Source: Prevotella sp. (lineage in GTDB: Bacteria; Bacteroidota; Bacteroidia; Bacteroidales; Bacteroidaceae). Taken from it: 64,000 bases of DNA. Positions 61,738 through 64,000 of the stretch are shown here, one piece after another. The notes beneath the pieces are model-generated. The model did no database searches. It saw only the letters and a list, made by a program, of their open reading frames with translations, and had not been told where the DNA came from. The position numbers were made by a program, and so were the translations under genes. Position 1 is the stretch's first letter. Every line of letters starts with the position of its first letter. The stretch lies in the NCBI GenBank assembly GCA_017428925.1, contig JAFRPY010000062.1:1-64000 (forward strand), read 5' to 3'.

Positions 61738-63839
61738 GGCTGGGAACGTTGTCTTTTGTAATTGTTTAATCCCTGTTCGAGAAAATCTGTATACTTTGAA
61801 ATGTCTTCGTCGTAGCTGTAGCTGCCTGTCAGCACGTGTCCTTCGTTGTCGAGTGCGACGTAGAAAGGCTGGGCATTGGCTCCAAACTTGCTGCGTTGCA
61901 GATAGCTCCATTTGTCGCCTATGGTGCGAAGCGTACGCTGGCTACCGTTTTCGGTAATCTGCAGAGTAGAATCCAGTGGCGTTTTATCGTCAACGAAGAG
62001 GGAAATGAGCACGTAGTCATCTGTTAGAATACTGCTTACCGATGGATCGGTCCAGACGGCGGCTTCCATTTTGCGGCAGTTGACGCAACCGAAGCCCGTG
62101 AAGTCTATAAGAACAGGCTTGCCAGAGGATTTGGCAGCAGCCATACCTTCGTCGTAGTCTGTATAGTGGGCGCGCACCTCATTGGCTTTATAAAGATTGA
62201 AGTCCTGAGTCGACATTGGCGGAGCAAACGCACTAACGGCTTTGCAAGGAGCACCCCATAGTCCGGGAACCATATAGAGAGTGAAGGCCAGCGAAATCAT
62301 TCCGAGCATGATGCAAACGACGGGGCGTGCTTTCACCCCACAGGGTTCTCCTGTTTCGGACATAGAAACAGCCAAAGGTTCGTCGCTTTGAAAACGAAGC
62401 CAACCTACGAGATAGGCACCAAGCATTGCGAAAATAACGATCCAAAGGGATAAGAATACTTCGCGGTCAAGAAGTCTCCACCCATAAGCGAGGTCGGCTA
62501 CAGAGAAGAATTTTAGGGCGAAGGCCAGTTCAATGAATCCCAGCGATACTTTCAGAATGTTCATCCATGAACCAGACTTTGGCGCCTGTTTAAGCCATGT
62601 GGGGAAGATGGCGAAGAGTGTGAAAGGAAGGGCCAGGGCCAAGGCAAATCCAAACATACCAATGGCTGGACCAATAATGCTATTCTGGGTACTGACTTCT
62701 ACCAATAGGAATCCGATGATGGGACCTGTGCACGAGAAACTTACCAGTGTGAGCGTAAATGCCATGAGGAAGATGGAGAGAAGTCCGCTTGTATTGCTGG
62801 CCTTATTGTCAACGGCATTGCTCCATTTCGAGGGCAAACGCAGTTCGAACCATCCGAAGAAACTGAGGGCAAACACCACGAGCAGGAGGAAGAAGAAAAT
62901 GTTGAAAACGGCATTGGTGGCCAGCGCATTGAGCGACGAAGCACCGAAGAGTGCCGTAATGAGCAGTCCAAGTCCCAGATAGACTACGATGATGGAAAGA
63001 CCATAGATGAGGGCATCGCGGATGCCTTTCCGATTGTCGTCTTTCGATCGTTTCAAAAAGAAACTTACTGTCATGGGGATGATGGGCCATACACAAGGCG
63101 TAAATAGAGCCAGAAGTCCGCCCGCAAAACCCATCAAGAAGATGTATAGCCATGAGCGGTTGCTGTCGCTTTCACTGCTAAATTGTTTAAGTTCTTCTGT
63201 TACGGGTTCCCAAAGTGCAGTCCCGATATTTGATGTTCCGTTGGCAACAATGGATGTGGTATCGGCTATTGCCGTGGAATCTTTAGTTGGGATGTCAGCA
63301 TCACTGACGACGAGCTGTTTTTCTTCCTCTGGTGTTTCGGTTTTTTTCTGTTGTTCTTCTTTTTTTTTATTTTGGGCATTGTCTTTTACACCTTCCCCCT
63401 GGAAATTGAATTCCACTTGGGTGGGAGGCAGGCAGGTGCGGTCGTTGCAGGCACCGTATTCCAAGAATCCCTTGATGTCGTATTTCTCGCCAGTGATTTT
63501 AAAACGCTGCACGAAGGTTACACTATTCTCATAATAGCGCAGGTCCATGCCAAACAGCTGGTCGAAATGTTTTATTTCGTTGCCTTTTGCCTTTAGTTTG
63601 CCTTCGGCCTTGGCTCCATCTGCTTTTTCCGTGGTTAAGGTAGCTGAAATAGGACCTCCCGATGGAAGGTCGGTAGAATAGACGTGCCACCCATCATCAA
63701 TTTTGCCAGTGAAGATAACGTCTACTTCGTTGGCTGACACCTGTTTTTGGCTGACAGAGAAGTGAACAGGGGCGTGCATCTGCGCCATAGCAGTTGCTAT
63801 CGTCAGCATCATCACCAGTAATCCTGTGACTCTTTTCAT
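61734..63839 (-). CDS. Thiol:disulfide interchange protein DsbD-like
   Basis: Inner-membrane electron carrier of 701 aa. A signal peptide (about 1-20) precedes an N-terminal periplasmic domain with Cys (ACNDRTCLPP, about 140). Eight helices follow, with FTPCVWPIIPMTVSF and FSCTGPIIGFLLVE holding the membrane Cys pair. The C-terminal thioredoxin domain contains FTGFGCVNCRKME. It moves reducing power from the cytoplasm to periplasmic thiols. The ATG at 63839 starts the signal peptide; the longer frame would add 32 residues. It is the first gene of a dsbD-methyltransferase-thyA-folA operon. Confidence 0.92.
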   Translation of the reverse strand: MKRVTGLLVMMLTIATAMAQMHAPVHFSVSQKQVSANEVDVIFTGKIDDGWHVYSTDLPSGGPISATLTTEKADGAKAEGKLKAKGNEIKHFDQLFGMDLRYYENSVTFVQRFKITGEKYDIKGFLEYGACNDRTCLPPTQVEFNFQGEGVKDNAQNKKKEEQQKKTETPEEEKQLVVSDADIPTKDSTAIADTTSIVANGTSNIGTALWEPVTEELKQFSSESDSNRSWLYIFLMGFAGGLLALFTPCVWPIIPMTVSFFLKRSKDDNRKGIRDALIYGLSIIVVYLGLGLLITALFGASSLNALATNAVFNIFFFLLLVVFALSFFGWFELRLPSKWSNAVDNKASNTSGLLSIFLMAFTLTLVSFSCTGPIIGFLLVEVSTQNSIIGPAIGMFGFALALALPFTLFAIFPTWLKQAPKSGSWMNILKVSLGFIELAFALKFFSVADLAYGWRLLDREVFLSLWIVIFAMLGAYLVGWLRFQSDEPLAVSMSETGEPCGVKARPVVCIMLGMISLAFTLYMVPGLWGAPCKAVSAFAPPMSTQDFNLYKANEVRAHYTDYDEGMAAAKSSGKPVLIDFTGFGCVNCRKMEAAVWTDPSVSSILTDDYVLISLFVDDKTPLDSTLQITENGSQRTLRTIGDKWSYLQRSKFGANAQPFYVALDNEGHVLTGSYSYDEDISKYTDFLEQGLNNYKRQRSQP

Positions 63840-63892
63840 ATTGTCGATTATGAGTTTTTTATAAAAATATAACGTATTCGTGCAACTTTTAT

Positions 63893-63900
63893 TATCTTTG
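63893..63900 (+). promoter_or_regulatory. Promoter of the right-edge gene, -7 box
   Basis: TATCTTTG, 41 nt before the ATG at 63942. Confidence 0.55.
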
Positions 63901-63941
63901 CATCGTCTAACAGACAAATAAATCTTTAAAACCAAGAGAAA

Positions 63942-64000
63942 ATGAAGAAAAGTCTGATAGCATTGATGATGATCCTCGCGCTGGCAACCACCGCCGAGGC
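63942..64000 (+). CDS. Partial gene for an exported protein (cut by window end)
   Basis: Only 19 complete codons and part of the next are present (MKKSLIALMMILALATTAE). They form a typical signal peptide with a basic start and hydrophobic core. The product cannot be identified. It is divergent from dsbD and has its own -7 box. Confidence 0.7.
   Translation, partial: MKKSLIALMMILALATTAE

Noticed and set aside
61738..61911. Extra 58 codons at the start of the methyltransferase
   Set aside because: They overlap dsbD in another frame and lack family similarity; GTG at 61737 overlaps the dsbD stop.

Overview
The window looks like a chromosomal segment of a Bacteroidales bacterium, most likely a gut or rumen Prevotella-type organism (Prevotellaceae). 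The evidence is of four kinds. Most intergenic regions carry the Bacteroidetes -7 promoter box TAnnTTTG, often with TTTG about 19-20 nt upstream. Shine-Dalgarno sites are nearly absent. Family-typical genes are present: the type IX secretion protein PorQ, a TonB receptor with PnuT under a TPP riboswitch, DUF4954, a SusC-style motif, and class I fumarase. Carbohydrate enzymes of the GH97, GH94, GH3 and CE15 families suggest growth on plant polysaccharide. No phage, transposase or CRISPR array was seen.

Layout. 0-0.35 kb is a hairpin-rich non-coding element. 0.6-7.7 kb (+): B12-dependent ribonucleotide reductase, folB, a cell-wall amidase, an MCE lipid-transport protein and dnaA. 7.7-19.1 kb (-): thiamine uptake (TPP riboswitch, TonB receptor, PnuT), fumarase, an M16 protease, DUF4954 and hflX. 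19.1-22.8 kb (+): a candidate small RNA, nagB and GH97. 22.8-27.2 kb (-): a DASS transporter and clpB. 27.4 kb (+): a secreted protein of unknown function. 28.3-35.6 kb (-): a type I restriction-modification operon, hsdM - two small membrane proteins - hsdS - four-helix-bundle protein - hsdR. 35.7-38.3 kb (-): a GH94 phosphorylase. 38.6-47.2 kb (+): an alpha-2-macroglobulin-like protein, a DUF1573 protein, meaB and ispH, facing cmk (-). 48-53.8 kb: a CE15 esterase (+), porQ (-), then tonB, a polyprenyl synthase, an unknown gene and tatD (+), facing a GH3 glucosidase (-). 56.5 kb: tRNA-Ser(GGA) (-). 56.8-59.2 kb (+): exbB, a small membrane gene, two exbD genes and an Lrp-type regulator. 59.2-63.8 kb (-): dsbD, a NOL1/NOP2/Sun-type rRNA methyltransferase, thyA and folA. 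The 5' end of a secreted-protein gene lies at the right edge.

The most unusual signal is a family of intergenic arrays with one shared architecture but different sequences. Each is 81 bp long and holds four 15-bp odd palindromes separated by 7-bp spacers, so the period is exactly 22 bp. They lie at 12791-12871, 19509-19589 (with a second, decayed array at 19591-19671), 28118-28198 and 56307-56387. The palindrome arms change together from locus to locus, which suggests that the symmetry and the spacing are what is kept. Two smaller four-unit palindrome arrays, with 9- and 10-bp periods, lie inside the GH94 gene and in the hsdR leader. Other points of interest are a SusC-type TonB-receptor signature inside the alpha-2-macroglobulin protein, a shortened ClpB, a perfect Shine-Dalgarno and an operator-like palindrome at clpB, a heptamer repeat in GH94 that could shift the reading frame, and a duplicated promoter module at 38.4-38.6 kb.

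Functionally, B12 use (nrdJ, meaB) and thiamine uptake fit a vitamin-scavenging anaerobe. TonB and ExbBD would energise the TonB receptors. IspH and the polyprenyl synthase belong to isoprenoid synthesis. ThyA, FolA and FolB belong to folate and thymidylate metabolism.
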